Below, piece after piece: positions 1 through 6,421 of a DNA stretch of 9,143 bases. A model generated the notes under the pieces. The model was given only the letters and a program-made list of their open reading frames with translations, was not told where the DNA came from and made no database searches. Location of the stretch: positions 1 to 9,143 of the forward strand of contig JAYPWI010000065.1 of the NCBI GenBank assembly GCA_038135065.1. Reading direction: 5' to 3'. Position 1 is the first letter of the stretch; every line of letters begins with the position of its first letter. Made by a program: the position numbers and the translations under genes. The DNA comes from JAYPWI01 sp038135065. GTDB lineage: Bacteria; Actinomycetota; Acidimicrobiia; Acidimicrobiales; Poriferisodalaceae.

Positions 1-343
1 TGTTAGGCCACAGGTCTCACCTTGTCGCGTTGGGCCAGACCCCACCCGCCAGCGGGCGCCGAGACCACGATGGCTGCACCGAGCTTCCACACCAGGACCG
101 AACGGGAACCACCCCTACTCTGCCGAAGGGAACCACCACACACTCCGGCTTGGCCATCCCGAACCGCCAGGACATCTCATGGCTGCCCTCCACAAGGACC
201 ATCAAGGCCGCTGTGCCGACGAGACCAAAAAAGCAGTTCTCCACCGCAACGGGAACGAGTCAGGTCGCGCATCTTCGTGCCGTGCCCGAACCGCCGCATC
301 CCGTGGGTGTTTGGTCGGCGCCCATAACGGGAACGTATGGCCA
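1..343. other. Left-edge region without a supportable gene
   Basis: Nothing here codes convincingly. Short open frames exist on both strands, but none has a recognisable domain or a ribosome site. The region is rich in GAAC-containing words. GGGAAC occurs at 104-109, 128-133, 251-256 and 329-334, and the first two copies extend to GGGAACCACC. CCCGAACCGCC occurs twice, at 158-168 and 285-295. It may be the untranslated upstream region of the lipoprotein starting at 344, or decayed sequence. GGAAC resembles the -35 box of ECF sigma promoters, but I could not pair any copy with a convincing -10. Confidence 0.4.
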
Positions 344-1087
344 ATGGAGTGGCTCCGGCCGAATCGACACCGATACGCCTGGTTGATGGCCTGCGTGGCG
401 GCCGCCATCATCACCCTCGGCTGTGCAAGCCCTTCGACCGACACCCAAGACGAGGCGCAGCGTCCGGGCCCCAGCGAGACCATTCCCTCGACGTTCCCGA
501 CTCCTCCGACCGACGCCCCACCGACCTCGCCCGGTTTGTCGGCGGTCTCCCTGTCCTCGACTCCGACGACGCTCACCGCTCCACCGACGCCCTGTGAGGT
601 GCTCAGCCGCCTCGATAGCGAACAGATGGCCGGCTACTGGTTCATCGTGAACGACGGGGTGATGGGTGGCCGCTCGTCCAGCAATGTGACCTTCACCGGC
701 GACCAGATGTCGTGGTCGGGCGAGATCGACACCAATGGGGGCGGCTTTGCATCACTGCGGGCCGGGCTTGCGCCGGGAGTGCTCGCCAGCAGCGGGGCCG
801 TGCGGGTGGCCGCCCGCCACGATGGCCGGGCGTACGAACTCCTTCTCGGCGCACCGTCGAGCCGAGTCACCTATTACGGGGCGCTGCGGTTCGGGGAGCC
901 TGACGCAGCCGGCATTTCCATCGCCCGCGTGGACTTCGACACGCTCGAGGCGCGGATCTTTGGCACTGGGGTAGAGGCGGGTCCGTTTCGCGCCGACCTT
1001 GCGGCAACCATCGGGGTGATCCTGGCTGACGGCACCGACGGATCGTTCGCCCTCGACCTGGTTCGCATCGACCGCTGCACCGCCTGA
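344..1087 (+). CDS. Lipoprotein with CIA30 (NDUFAF1-like) domain
   Basis: Predicted 247-residue exported lipoprotein. Residues 1-27 form a lipoprotein signal: Arg/His-rich n-region, hydrophobic stretch, then TLGC with Cys27 as the lipid-modified residue. The lipobox is slightly non-canonical. Residues 28-83 are a Pro/Thr/Ser-rich linker. Residues 97-243 match the CIA30 family, with the hallmark W99, VNDGVMGGRSSS (102-113) and NGGGFASLR (131-139). Cys84 and Cys245 bracket the domain and could form a disulfide. CIA30 is a galactose-binding-like beta-sandwich known from the mitochondrial complex I assembly factor NDUFAF1 and from many bacterial proteins of unclear role, so a ligand-binding envelope role is inference. 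I chose ATG 344 because it puts the charged n-region directly before the hydrophobic core. The same frame is open back to 179, and 386 is a shorter alternative. No clear Shine-Dalgarno is visible; GAACGT (331-336) lies 7 nt upstream and could be a weak leaderless -10. Confidence 0.8.
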   Translation: MEWLRPNRHRYAWLMACVAAAIITLGCASPSTDTQDEAQRPGPSETIPSTFPTPPTDAPPTSPGLSAVSLSSTPTTLTAPPTPCEVLSRLDSEQMAGYWFIVNDGVMGGRSSSNVTFTGDQMSWSGEIDTNGGGFASLRAGLAPGVLASSGAVRVAARHDGRAYELLLGAPSSRVTYYGALRFGEPDAAGISIARVDFDTLEARIFGTGVEAGPFRADLAATIGVILADGTDGSFALDLVRIDRCTA

Positions 1088-1165
1088 CGCCCGGCCCACA
1101 GGCGACGCACCTCACATAGAACGGCGACCATCCGAAAGAAACGGGTAGGCGCGACTGCGTAGATC

Positions 1166-1172
1166 GAAGGGA
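1166..1172 (+). promoter_or_regulatory. Ribosome binding site for the 1179 lipoprotein
   Basis: GAAGGGA lies 6 nt before ATG 1179, which is good Shine-Dalgarno geometry and supports that start. The rest of the 1088-1178 gap shows no clear terminator or other element. Confidence 0.55.
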
Positions 1173-1178
1173 CAGCTG

Positions 1179-2303
1179 ATGCGAAACCGACCGTTACGAC
1201 GGGTACTGGCCGTGGTTGTCTGCGCTGGGGCGTTGCTGGCCACAGCATGTGGGGCCTCCAGCGAGGAGGTTGCACAACTCGAATCCGATATCGCCGAACT
1301 GGAATCGCAGGTCTCTGCCCTCTCCGCAGAGAGTTCCACGACCCTGGTCGAGGAATCGAGCGAACTCGACAGCGCAAGCCCTTCCACCACGACGGTCGCT
1401 GACACCTCCACGTCGGCGGTCGTCACCAGCACGACGGCACCCGAGCTGCCGGCCGGTATGCCGGGTCAGTGGTACGGGGTCCGCCACGACATCGACGCCA
1501 ACGTTGCCAGCGTCGAGGAGATCGATGGCTCGACCGGTTCGACCACCCGCACCATCCGGTCGACCGAGATCCTCGTCTGTCTCGACGACGCTCCCGACGG
1601 GTCCTGCTTGGTCTACGCCGACGCCTGGGTCCCCCTCACCATCGATGTCAGCGAGGGCCTCATCGGTCTCGGGATGTGCTGCGAACCGGTGATGGGCAGC
1701 AGCCTGCTGCTGAACCGCGCGTCGGGCGAGCAGCTGCTGTATCTCAACGGCTCCGAGATCGCATTGCGCCCCGCCGAGAACTGGCTCGTCACCGTCGACT
1801 ACGGCGTCGGCGGTTACTACCTCAAGTCGGTAGCCGACGGCTCCGGGAGCACCTTCCCCGTAGCTGCCGGTGAGGGCGAAGGGGTTGCATGGTCCCGTGA
1901 CGGCTCCCTGCTCGCCTTCGAGACGGACGCAGGCATCACCATCGGCTTCTTCGATGCAGGCGAATTGATCGACGTCGGGCCCGAACTGGTCCCGCCTGCC
2001 GGGTACCGCTGGACGAAGCCCGTGTTCCAACTGTCGGGCAATGTGGTGGTTGCCCAGGACGCCCTCGACGGATCGGGGCCCTCGCAGGGAGTCGTGCTCG
2101 ACCGGTCGGTGTTCGCGGGCATGGCCGGCACCCTGGTCGCCGGCGAGTTCGGCTACGGCGGCACGATCACCCACCAGGACTACGACGAGTCGGGCCGCTT
2201 CCTCATCTACGTGCTCGATGACGGCCGGGTGCTCTGGCAGGGCACCGGCCTGACCGGCGAGCTTGCTCCAGCTGGCAGCGGCTTCGTGGCCGCTGCCTGG
2301 TAG
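1179..2303 (+). CDS. Lipoprotein with leucine-zipper segment and propeller-like C-terminal part
   Basis: 374 residues; I recognise no named family. Residues 1-24 are a lipoprotein signal (RNRPLRR n-region, hydrophobic core, LLATAC lipobox, Cys24). Residues 27-52 form a short coiled coil: Leu/Ile/Val at 31, 34, 38, 41, 45 and 48 keep heptad spacing, as in Lpp-like oligomerising stalks. Residues 53-90 are a Ser/Thr-rich linker. From about 95 onward the sequence alternates beta strands and turns. Segments such as AWSRDGSLLAFETD (237-250) and DESGRFLIYVLDDGRVLWQG (336-355) resemble TolB/WD40-type blades, where a DG or SG turn precedes a strand. Cys134, Cys143, Cys167 and Cys168 may form disulfides outside the cell. 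A surface-anchored, possibly oligomeric binding or scaffold protein is inference. It ends 15 nt from the stop of the convergent dioxygenase gene. Confidence 0.8.
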   Translation: MRNRPLRRVLAVVVCAGALLATACGASSEEVAQLESDIAELESQVSALSAESSTTLVEESSELDSASPSTTTVADTSTSAVVTSTTAPELPAGMPGQWYGVRHDIDANVASVEEIDGSTGSTTRTIRSTEILVCLDDAPDGSCLVYADAWVPLTIDVSEGLIGLGMCCEPVMGSSLLLNRASGEQLLYLNGSEIALRPAENWLVTVDYGVGGYYLKSVADGSGSTFPVAAGEGEGVAWSRDGSLLAFETDAGITIGFFDAGELIDVGPELVPPAGYRWTKPVFQLSGNVVVAQDALDGSGPSQGVVLDRSVFAGMAGTLVAGEFGYGGTITHQDYDESGRFLIYVLDDGRVLWQGTGLTGELAPAGSGFVAAAW

Positions 2304-2318
2304 GCCCGGTCGCGCCCC

Positions 2319-3182
2319 TCAGACCGGGGCCTCGGTCCCGGCCACGGTGATGCGCCGCATGACCCGGCGCTGGTTGGCGATGTCGTAGGGCTGCAGCCGG
2401 TGCAGGGTGGACCGGTTGTCCCACACCACCAGGTCGTCGGGCTCCCATACGTGTTCGTAGACGAAGCGGTTCTGGGTGGCGAAGTCGGTCACCGCCTCGA
2501 GCAGGTCACGCCCCTCCTCGACCGGCATCGACGCCACATGGCTGGCATGGCCTCCCATGTACAGCGAGCGACGACCATCGGGGTGGGTGCGGACCAAGGG
2601 ATGGGTGACGGGCGGGAACTTGGCCAGGTCCTCCGGGCTCATCTCGTCCATCTTGCCGGGGTTGTTGGCCCGGCTGTACTCGTAGCTGTGCACGATCCGG
2701 AGGTTCTCGGCCGCGTTGCGTAGGTGATCGGGCAGGGCGTCGTGGGCCCCGTACATGTCAGCGAATAGGGTCTCGCCCCCCGTCGTCGGTACCTCCACCG
2801 CGTACAACATGGTGCACAAGCAGGGAATCTCCCGGAACGACGAGTCGGTGTGCCAGCGCTCGGTGCCCCGCAGGAACACGGCCTGGGGCTCGTCGAAGGT
2901 GACGATCTCGCCGTCGGGCCGGACGTTGGTGAGGTTGAAGATCTCCGGATGGTCGGGATGCAGCTTCTCGGGTTCGGGCAGGATCTCGAGGTCACCGAAG
3001 GCCCGGCCCAACTCCACGAGCCGGGCCGCCGAGATCTCCTGCCCGCGGAACACCAGCACGCTGTGAGTGCGGAGCCCGTCGTGCAAGGCCGCAACGAAGC
3101 CGTCGTCGATCTCGCCGTCGGGCTCGAGACCATGCACCCGCGCCCCGATGGGACCGCCGAGGGGCTCGAAGGTCAACTCCAT
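2319..3182 (-). CDS. TauD/TfdA-family Fe(II)/2-oxoglutarate dioxygenase
   Basis: 287 residues, the usual length for TauD/TfdA enzymes. These cytosolic oxygenases couple oxidative decarboxylation of 2-oxoglutarate to hydroxylation of a small substrate, often releasing sulfite or another group. Visible motifs: WHTD at 110-113 (iron ligands His111 and Asp113), the TGGETLFADM segment at 134-143 (usual 2-oxoglutarate-contacting Thr), distal iron ligand His261 in NRSTLHRLQPYD, and RRVMRRITVAG (272-282) with the 2-oxoglutarate carboxylate Arg. All catalytic residues are present, so it is probably active. The C-terminal signature is closer to TfdA/general alpha-ketoglutarate dioxygenases than to strict taurine dioxygenase, but the substrate cannot be read from sequence. 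ATG 3182 begins 2 nt after the stop of the upstream PhyH-like gene and has no Shine-Dalgarno of its own, which indicates translational coupling. The open frame runs far upstream, but that part is a shadow of the neighbour. Confidence 0.92.
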   Translation of the reverse strand: MELTFEPLGGPIGARVHGLEPDGEIDDGFVAALHDGLRTHSVLVFRGQEISAARLVELGRAFGDLEILPEPEKLHPDHPEIFNLTNVRPDGEIVTFDEPQAVFLRGTERWHTDSSFREIPCLCTMLYAVEVPTTGGETLFADMYGAHDALPDHLRNAAENLRIVHSYEYSRANNPGKMDEMSPEDLAKFPPVTHPLVRTHPDGRRSLYMGGHASHVASMPVEEGRDLLEAVTDFATQNRFVYEHVWEPDDLVVWDNRSTLHRLQPYDIANQRRVMRRITVAGTEAPV

Positions 3183-3184
3183 GG

Positions 3185-4015
3185 TCAGACGGTGGCGAAC
3201 CGGCGCAGGCAATCGCCCTCTGCCGGTTGGATGGCTGAGAAGTCTCGGGCTGCGTAGTACTCGGGCCGCTCGTAGCTCTCGCCCCGGTTGTCCACGGGGC
3301 ACACGTTGACGTAGAGCAACATGCGGCGCAGGGGGCTGATGTTGACCGACGAGCCGTGAACCACGGTCATGTCCATCAGCAGCAACGAGCCCGCGGTCGC
3401 CGTGATGGTGTCGAGGCCGTACTCGTCGACCAGACGGGCCATGGTCTCGTCGGTGATGTCGTAGCGGTATTTGGCTACCTGCTCGTGGTCGGGGACGGTC
3501 GGGTCGATGCTGGCCGTCGACACCAAACCTTCCCGATGTGACCCCGGCACGGCCAGCAACGGTGCGTTGACATGGGTGACGTCGTCGAGGAAGACGGCCA
3601 CCATGATCCCCCGCGGCTCGGGCACCCCGTCGACCCGATGGTAGGTCCCGAAGTCCTGGTGCCAGGCGACGATCGACCCGTTGGTCTGCTTCATGTTGAT
3701 ACGCGACTGGTGGACGTAGATGTCGTTGCCCAGCAACTGCCGGCACGGCTCGACGAGGTCGGGATGACGGGCCAGGGCACCCAGCCGCTCGTCGAAGAGA
3801 TGCATACCCCAACACACGTGGGGTGCGCCGTCCGCTTCCCGCCCCACCTCGGGGCCGGGTCGGTCCATCACCTGCAGCGCGGCCTCGGTCAGCACGGCCA
3901 CCTCGTCTGCGTCGAACACGTTGTCGACGACGACCCAGCCTCGCTCGGCGAAGTCGTGCACCTGGTCGTCGTCGAGCAGCATGGAATCCCCCATCGTCGG
4001 CAGCGCCAGGCCCAT
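3185..4015 (-). CDS. Phytanoyl-CoA dioxygenase (PhyH) family protein, EctD-like
   Basis: 276 residues from ATG 4015. Fe(II)/2-oxoglutarate-dependent hydroxylase of the PhyH superfamily, a different fold branch from its TauD-like partner. The iron triad is visible: AWHQDFGTYHR (118-127) gives His119 and Asp121, and VVHGSSVNISPLRR (218-231) gives distal His220 and the 2-oxoglutarate Arg230. FLDDV...NAPLLAVPGSH (142-160) is the typical core strand-turn. The HxDFxxxHxxDGxPxP and HGSxxNxSP patterns recall ectoine hydroxylase EctD, but no ectoine gene is nearby, so I do not call it ectD. It is the first gene of a two-gene operon with the TauD-like oxygenase. The start is uncertain: ATG 3982 (MLLDDDQVHDFAERG, with GGGGGA 4 nt upstream) fits the usual family N-terminus. 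ATG 4015 is the longer choice, with a possible leaderless -10 (GACGAT, complement of 4024-4029) 8 nt before it. Confidence 0.9.
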   Translation of the reverse strand: MGLALPTMGDSMLLDDDQVHDFAERGWVVVDNVFDADEVAVLTEAALQVMDRPGPEVGREADGAPHVCWGMHLFDERLGALARHPDLVEPCRQLLGNDIYVHQSRINMKQTNGSIVAWHQDFGTYHRVDGVPEPRGIMVAVFLDDVTHVNAPLLAVPGSHREGLVSTASIDPTVPDHEQVAKYRYDITDETMARLVDEYGLDTITATAGSLLLMDMTVVHGSSVNISPLRRMLLYVNVCPVDNRGESYERPEYYAARDFSAIQPAEGDCLRRFATV

Positions 4016-4072
4016 TCTCGCAGATCGTCACGGCGAACCCCACCCCTCGGTGGATCTGGCACAGTGCGGGGT
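4016..4072. promoter_or_regulatory. Divergent promoter region between dioxygenase operon and nitroreductase
   Basis: These 57 bases must hold both divergent promoters. On the plus strand CACAGT (4060-4065) sits 7 nt before ATG 4073 and fits a leaderless -10. On the minus strand GACGAT (complement of 4024-4029) sits 8 nt before ATG 4015. A 6-bp inverted repeat, CAGATC (4021-4026) and GATCTG (4053-4058), places one arm over the minus -10 and the other just upstream of the plus -10. A short CACC/GGTG hairpin (4041-4052) lies inside. A shared repressor site is possible but not shown. Confidence 0.4.
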
Positions 4073-4717
4073 ATGGAATTCGACCTCACCCAGACCGATG
4101 CGTTGCTCTCCACCACCCGGGCGGTCCGCAAGCGCCTCGATTTCGACCGGGATGTCCCCGACGATGTCCTGCTGGAATGCCTGCAACTGGCTGTGCAGGC
4201 CCCCACGGGTTCGAATCGGCAGGGGTGGCGCTGGATGGTGGTGCGCGACCCGGCAAAGAAGGAGGCCTTGGCCGACATCTACCGGTCTGCGGGCGGCGAC
4301 TACCTGGCGTCTGCTGCCGCGAGCGCCGAACCGGGCACCCAGACGGGGCGGGTGATGGACTCGGCCAACTTCCTGGCTGAGAACTTCGGGAAGGTGCCGG
4401 TGATGGTCATCCCCATGATCATCGGACGCCTCGACGACCCGTCGACCAACAGTGCCGCAGGCCTCATGGGGTCGATCATCCCCGCCATGTGGAGCTTCCA
4501 GTTGGCCCTTCGCAGCCGTGGTCTGGGGTCGTGCCTGACCACCATCCACCTGGCCAAGGAGGCCGAGGCGGCCGAGTTGCTGGGAATCCCCGACCACATG
4601 ACGCAGGTGGGCCTGCTGCCCGTTGCCTACACCAAGGGCACCGACTTCAAGCCAGCGGCCCGGCCACCGGTCGAGGAGATCACCTACCTCGACACCTACA
4701 AGAACCCCATTCGCTGA
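4073..4717 (+). CDS. Nitroreductase family FMN-dependent oxidoreductase
   Basis: 214 residues, normal for the nitroreductase superfamily. These enzymes bind FMN as homodimers and use NAD(P)H to reduce nitro groups, quinones, enones or flavins. Visible signatures: TTRAVRKRLDFDRDVP (14-29), whose Arg residues contact the FMN phosphate; the QAPTGSNRQGWRWMVV block (42-57), the classical FMN-binding segment; and the RGLGSCLTTIHL segment (149-160) near the C-terminus. ATG 4073 is chosen because the family normally begins at this point, just before the TTRAVR motif. The frame is open upstream to 3572, but that stretch is antisense to the PhyH gene. CACAGT 7 nt before the start suggests a leaderless transcript. 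Its divergent arrangement with two oxygenases suggests a shared catabolic role, perhaps an enoate or nitro reduction step, but the substrate is unknown. Confidence 0.92.
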   Translation: MEFDLTQTDALLSTTRAVRKRLDFDRDVPDDVLLECLQLAVQAPTGSNRQGWRWMVVRDPAKKEALADIYRSAGGDYLASAAASAEPGTQTGRVMDSANFLAENFGKVPVMVIPMIIGRLDDPSTNSAAGLMGSIIPAMWSFQLALRSRGLGSCLTTIHLAKEAEAAELLGIPDHMTQVGLLPVAYTKGTDFKPAARPPVEEITYLDTYKNPIR

Positions 4718-4718
4718 C

Positions 4719-4784
4719 CACGCACCGGGGCGTGCCGGTCGAGCGGTCAGGGTGCCTGTTCATGAACGCTCGTAGTCGACCGGC
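4719..4784. repeat. Cluster of inverted repeats after the nitroreductase gene
   Basis: Several perfect inverted repeats overlap in this short gap. CACGC (4719-4723) pairs with GCGTG (4730-4734). ACCGG (4724-4728) pairs with CCGGT (4735-4739). GCCGGTCGA (4734-4742) pairs with TCGACCGGC (4776-4784). CGAGCG (4740-4745) pairs with CGCTCG (4767-4772). A 10-bp palindrome, GTTCATGAAC (4758-4767), lies in the centre. The first two hairpins exclude each other and begin 2 nt after the nitroreductase stop, so part may act as a terminator, although no T-run follows. The central palindrome is more like a protein-binding operator. Confidence 0.5.
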
Positions 4785-4816
4785 TGGGTGACCCGTCGGG
4801 CGAAGGCACCGCCGTC

Positions 4817-4822
4817 CATACT
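4817..4822 (+). promoter_or_regulatory. Possible -10 box, leaderless start of the membrane protein
   Basis: CATACT lies 7 nt before GTG 4830. The same hexamer-to-start geometry occurs at 4060, 5405 and the complement of 7740-7745. No clear -35 box is visible. It favours GTG 4830 over the upstream GTG 4788. Confidence 0.4.
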
Positions 4823-4829
4823 GGCCGGC

Positions 4830-5363
4830 GTGTTCAGTCGTTGGTTGTCGTCTCCCCGTAATGACCGAGGTTGGCGGGTCGCCGTGGCGACTCATGCTGC
4901 GGCGGTCATCTTCCTGGTCGGGATGATCTGGACCGTTCACCTGATCCACTACCCACTGTTCGCAGAGGTCGGTCCCGCCGAGTACGTGTCGTTTCAGGCC
5001 GAGCACGTGCGGCGCATCGGTGCCCTGCTGCTCGCTCCCTGGGTGGCCGAGGGTGTCACCACCGCGGCACTGCTCTTGTTGGCCCGTAGCCGGCAGGAAT
5101 GGGTGATCGTGTTGGCCATCAGTGCCACCGCGGCCGGGGTGTTGCTCATCAGCGGGCTGGCCAGCGCACCCGCCCACGCCGACCTCGCCGACGGGTTCGA
5201 TCCGGACGTGCACGGGCGACTCATGGACTGGAACCTGCTTCGGGCCCTGCTGTGGACCGCCAACGGCGTCCTGTCGGCTGCCTTGGTCTGGGGCCTGGTC
5301 GCCGACGGCGGCAAGCCCCCGATGTCCAGTGCCGCACCGCCGGCCCACCCCGACTCCACCTGA
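4830..5363 (+). CDS. Small four-helix integral membrane protein, DUF1772-like
   Basis: 177 residues from GTG 4830; GTG 4788 would add 14 charged N-terminal residues. Four hydrophobic segments are visible at about 17-38, 64-84, 91-112 and 136-156. Histidines sit at or near membrane edges: His37 and His40 in TVHLIHYPLF, His59 in QAEHVRRIG, His116 in APAHADL and His128. This, together with a Trp-Asn-Leu-Leu-Arg motif before the last helix, resembles a conserved bacterial family of small HYPLF-containing membrane proteins, distantly like DUF1772/anthrone oxygenase-type proteins. That assignment is tentative and rests on memory of the pattern. Conserved membrane histidines could bind a metal or heme; this is inference. 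The Pro-rich tail after 160 is probably cytosolic and disordered. The phosphoesterase gene starts 53 nt downstream with its own promoter-like box. Confidence 0.8.
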   Translation: MFSRWLSSPRNDRGWRVAVATHAAAVIFLVGMIWTVHLIHYPLFAEVGPAEYVSFQAEHVRRIGALLLAPWVAEGVTTAALLLLARSRQEWVIVLAISATAAGVLLISGLASAPAHADLADGFDPDVHGRLMDWNLLRALLWTANGVLSAALVWGLVADGGKPPMSSAAPPAHPDST

Positions 5364-5404
5364 GCCCCGAGGCCAGCCCGGCCGACCGTGGCTCGACGGG
5401 GTGC

Positions 5405-5410
5405 GATACT
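5405..5410 (+). promoter_or_regulatory. Possible -10 box, leaderless start of the phosphoesterase
   Basis: GATACT lies 3 nt before GTG 5414 and 6 nt before GTG 5417. The second spacing matches the other leaderless-looking starts in the window, so GTG 5417 is preferred. No Shine-Dalgarno is visible. Confidence 0.45.
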
Positions 5411-5416
5411 CCGGTG

Positions 5417-6316
5417 GTGACCAGGCCGCTGCGTGTTGCCCATCTCTCCGACACCCATTTCATCGAACCCGGTGAACACCCCGAGGGTGGGCACGGGTAC
5501 GACGTTGCCGAAGCATTCGAAGCAATCCTCGACCACCTCGCTGGGCAGGCCCGCCCCGATCTGGTGGTGGTGACGGGCGACGTGGCCGACCACGGGCGGC
5601 CCGAGCAGTACGAGATCGCGGCCGAGTGTCTGTCTCGTCTCCCCGCGCCAGTGTTCGTCTGTCCCGGCAACCACGACCTCGACGCGGCGTTCCGACATGG
5701 CTTCGATCGTTCGGGCATCCACGTCGCCCGGTCGACCCATCACGGACCGTGGACCTTCGTGTTCGCCGACTCGAACGCCGGGGTCATGGCCCCAGACCCC
5801 ACCGGTCGCCGGGTCGACCCGGCAGGTGAGGACCGGTTGCACTGCAACGGCAGTCTCGGAGCGACCGAGGTCGGGTGGCTCCGAGCCGCAGCCGCCGGCG
5901 ACGACACCGACCATGTGTTCGTGTGGGTGCACCACCCACCGGCCGTGGAGGTGCCCTGGACCCGCGAACCCGCCTACACCGCCGAATGGGACAGCGTGGT
6001 CGATGCCTGCCCGAAGATCAGAGGGTTCGGAGCAGGACACACCCACATGCCAACCACCTACGCATATGCCGAACGGACCGTGTTCGTCGCCCCGTCGCTG
6101 AAGAACAATTTCGACCTCGAGGCGAGCACCTGGCTGCCTCCGGGCTACCGGACCTACGACTTCCACGGGGACGGCACCATCGAGTCCCAACTACACCTGC
6201 TCGACGACGAACGCTGGCCCCGCCGCCCCTTCGGACGGACCCTTCGATCGTTGTTCATGGGCGAGATCTCGTTCAACGACCTCGCCGAGATCGTGGCCCG
6301 CCGTTCGGGTGCCTGA
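5417..6316 (+). CDS. Calcineurin-like metallophosphoesterase, CpdA/Rv0805-type
   Basis: 299 residues. All dimetal-binding motifs of the class III cyclic-nucleotide phosphodiesterase/metallophosphoesterase fold are in order: DTH (Asp12, His14) in VAHLSDTHF, GDVAD (54-58), GNHD (84-87), HHP (His172, His173) and GHTH (207-210). An active binuclear metal hydrolase is therefore likely. Known relatives cleave 2',3'- or 3',5'-cyclic nucleotides, phosphodiesters or phospholipid head groups, and the true substrate is not decidable here. No signal peptide is seen, so it is probably cytosolic. The C-terminal extension after about 260, including FGRTLRSLFMGEISFNDLAEIV, may be an amphipathic dimerisation or membrane-contact tail. 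GTG 5417 is chosen for its promoter spacing and because the protein then begins directly at the first beta strand. The frame is open back to 5099, but only as a shadow of the membrane protein gene. Confidence 0.92.
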   Translation: MTRPLRVAHLSDTHFIEPGEHPEGGHGYDVAEAFEAILDHLAGQARPDLVVVTGDVADHGRPEQYEIAAECLSRLPAPVFVCPGNHDLDAAFRHGFDRSGIHVARSTHHGPWTFVFADSNAGVMAPDPTGRRVDPAGEDRLHCNGSLGATEVGWLRAAAAGDDTDHVFVWVHHPPAVEVPWTREPAYTAEWDSVVDACPKIRGFGAGHTHMPTTYAYAERTVFVAPSLKNNFDLEASTWLPPGYRTYDFHGDGTIESQLHLLDDERWPRRPFGRTLRSLFMGEISFNDLAEIVARRSGA

Positions 6317-6421
6317 CCACGCTGCGCCGTTGGGCTGGCTGGTCAGCGGGTAACCAGGCTGGCCACCGCGCGGTGCGGCACTGGGGGCACACCTCGGGGG
6401 GCAGGGCTGGGCGGGCCAGTG
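6317..6421. other. Convergent gap with inverted repeats
   Basis: This 105-nt gap lies between the stops of two convergent genes. It holds CTGGT (6339-6343) paired with ACCAG (6353-6357), a perfect 12-bp palindrome CACCGCGCGGTG (6364-6375), and CACTGG (6379-6384) paired with CCAGTG (6416-6421). A bidirectional terminator is plausible, but there is no T-run on either strand. Confidence 0.35.

Noticed and set aside
17..244. Minus-strand frame of 75 codons starting with GTG, with a short hydrophobic stretch
   Set aside because: No ribosome site, no -10 box at the expected distance, no recognisable domain; overlaps equally long frames on the other strand.
1194..2174. Long minus-strand frame within the second lipoprotein
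   Set aside because: Antisense shadow; the plus-strand frame has a signal peptide, lipobox and Shine-Dalgarno.
3185..4015. Calling the PhyH protein ectoine hydroxylase (ectD)
   Set aside because: The motifs are similar, but ectA, ectB and ectC are absent nearby and the signature is not exact.
3183..4043. Upstream extension of the TauD/TfdA frame to 574 residues, suggesting a fusion protein
   Set aside because: The extension is Arg/Gly/Ala-rich shadow sequence in another frame of the PhyH gene; the real protein begins at the MELTFEPLGG start typical of the family.
3572..4072. Upstream extension of the nitroreductase frame
   Set aside because: It is antisense to the PhyH gene, and the family N-terminus is at ATG 4073.
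4758..4767. GTTCATGAAC as an actinobacterial LexA (SOS) box
   Set aside because: The LexA box is GAAC-N4-GTTC; here the half-sites are in the opposite order with a 2-base centre.
4994..6190. Long minus-strand frame across the membrane protein and phosphoesterase
   Set aside because: It has no recognisable motifs and lies antisense to two well-supported genes; long antisense frames are common in high-GC DNA.
6317..6421. Minus-strand reading with a CPQC zinc-ribbon-like motif between the convergent genes
   Set aside because: Only one CxxC is present, it runs into the phosphoesterase antisense strand, and no start or ribosome site supports it.
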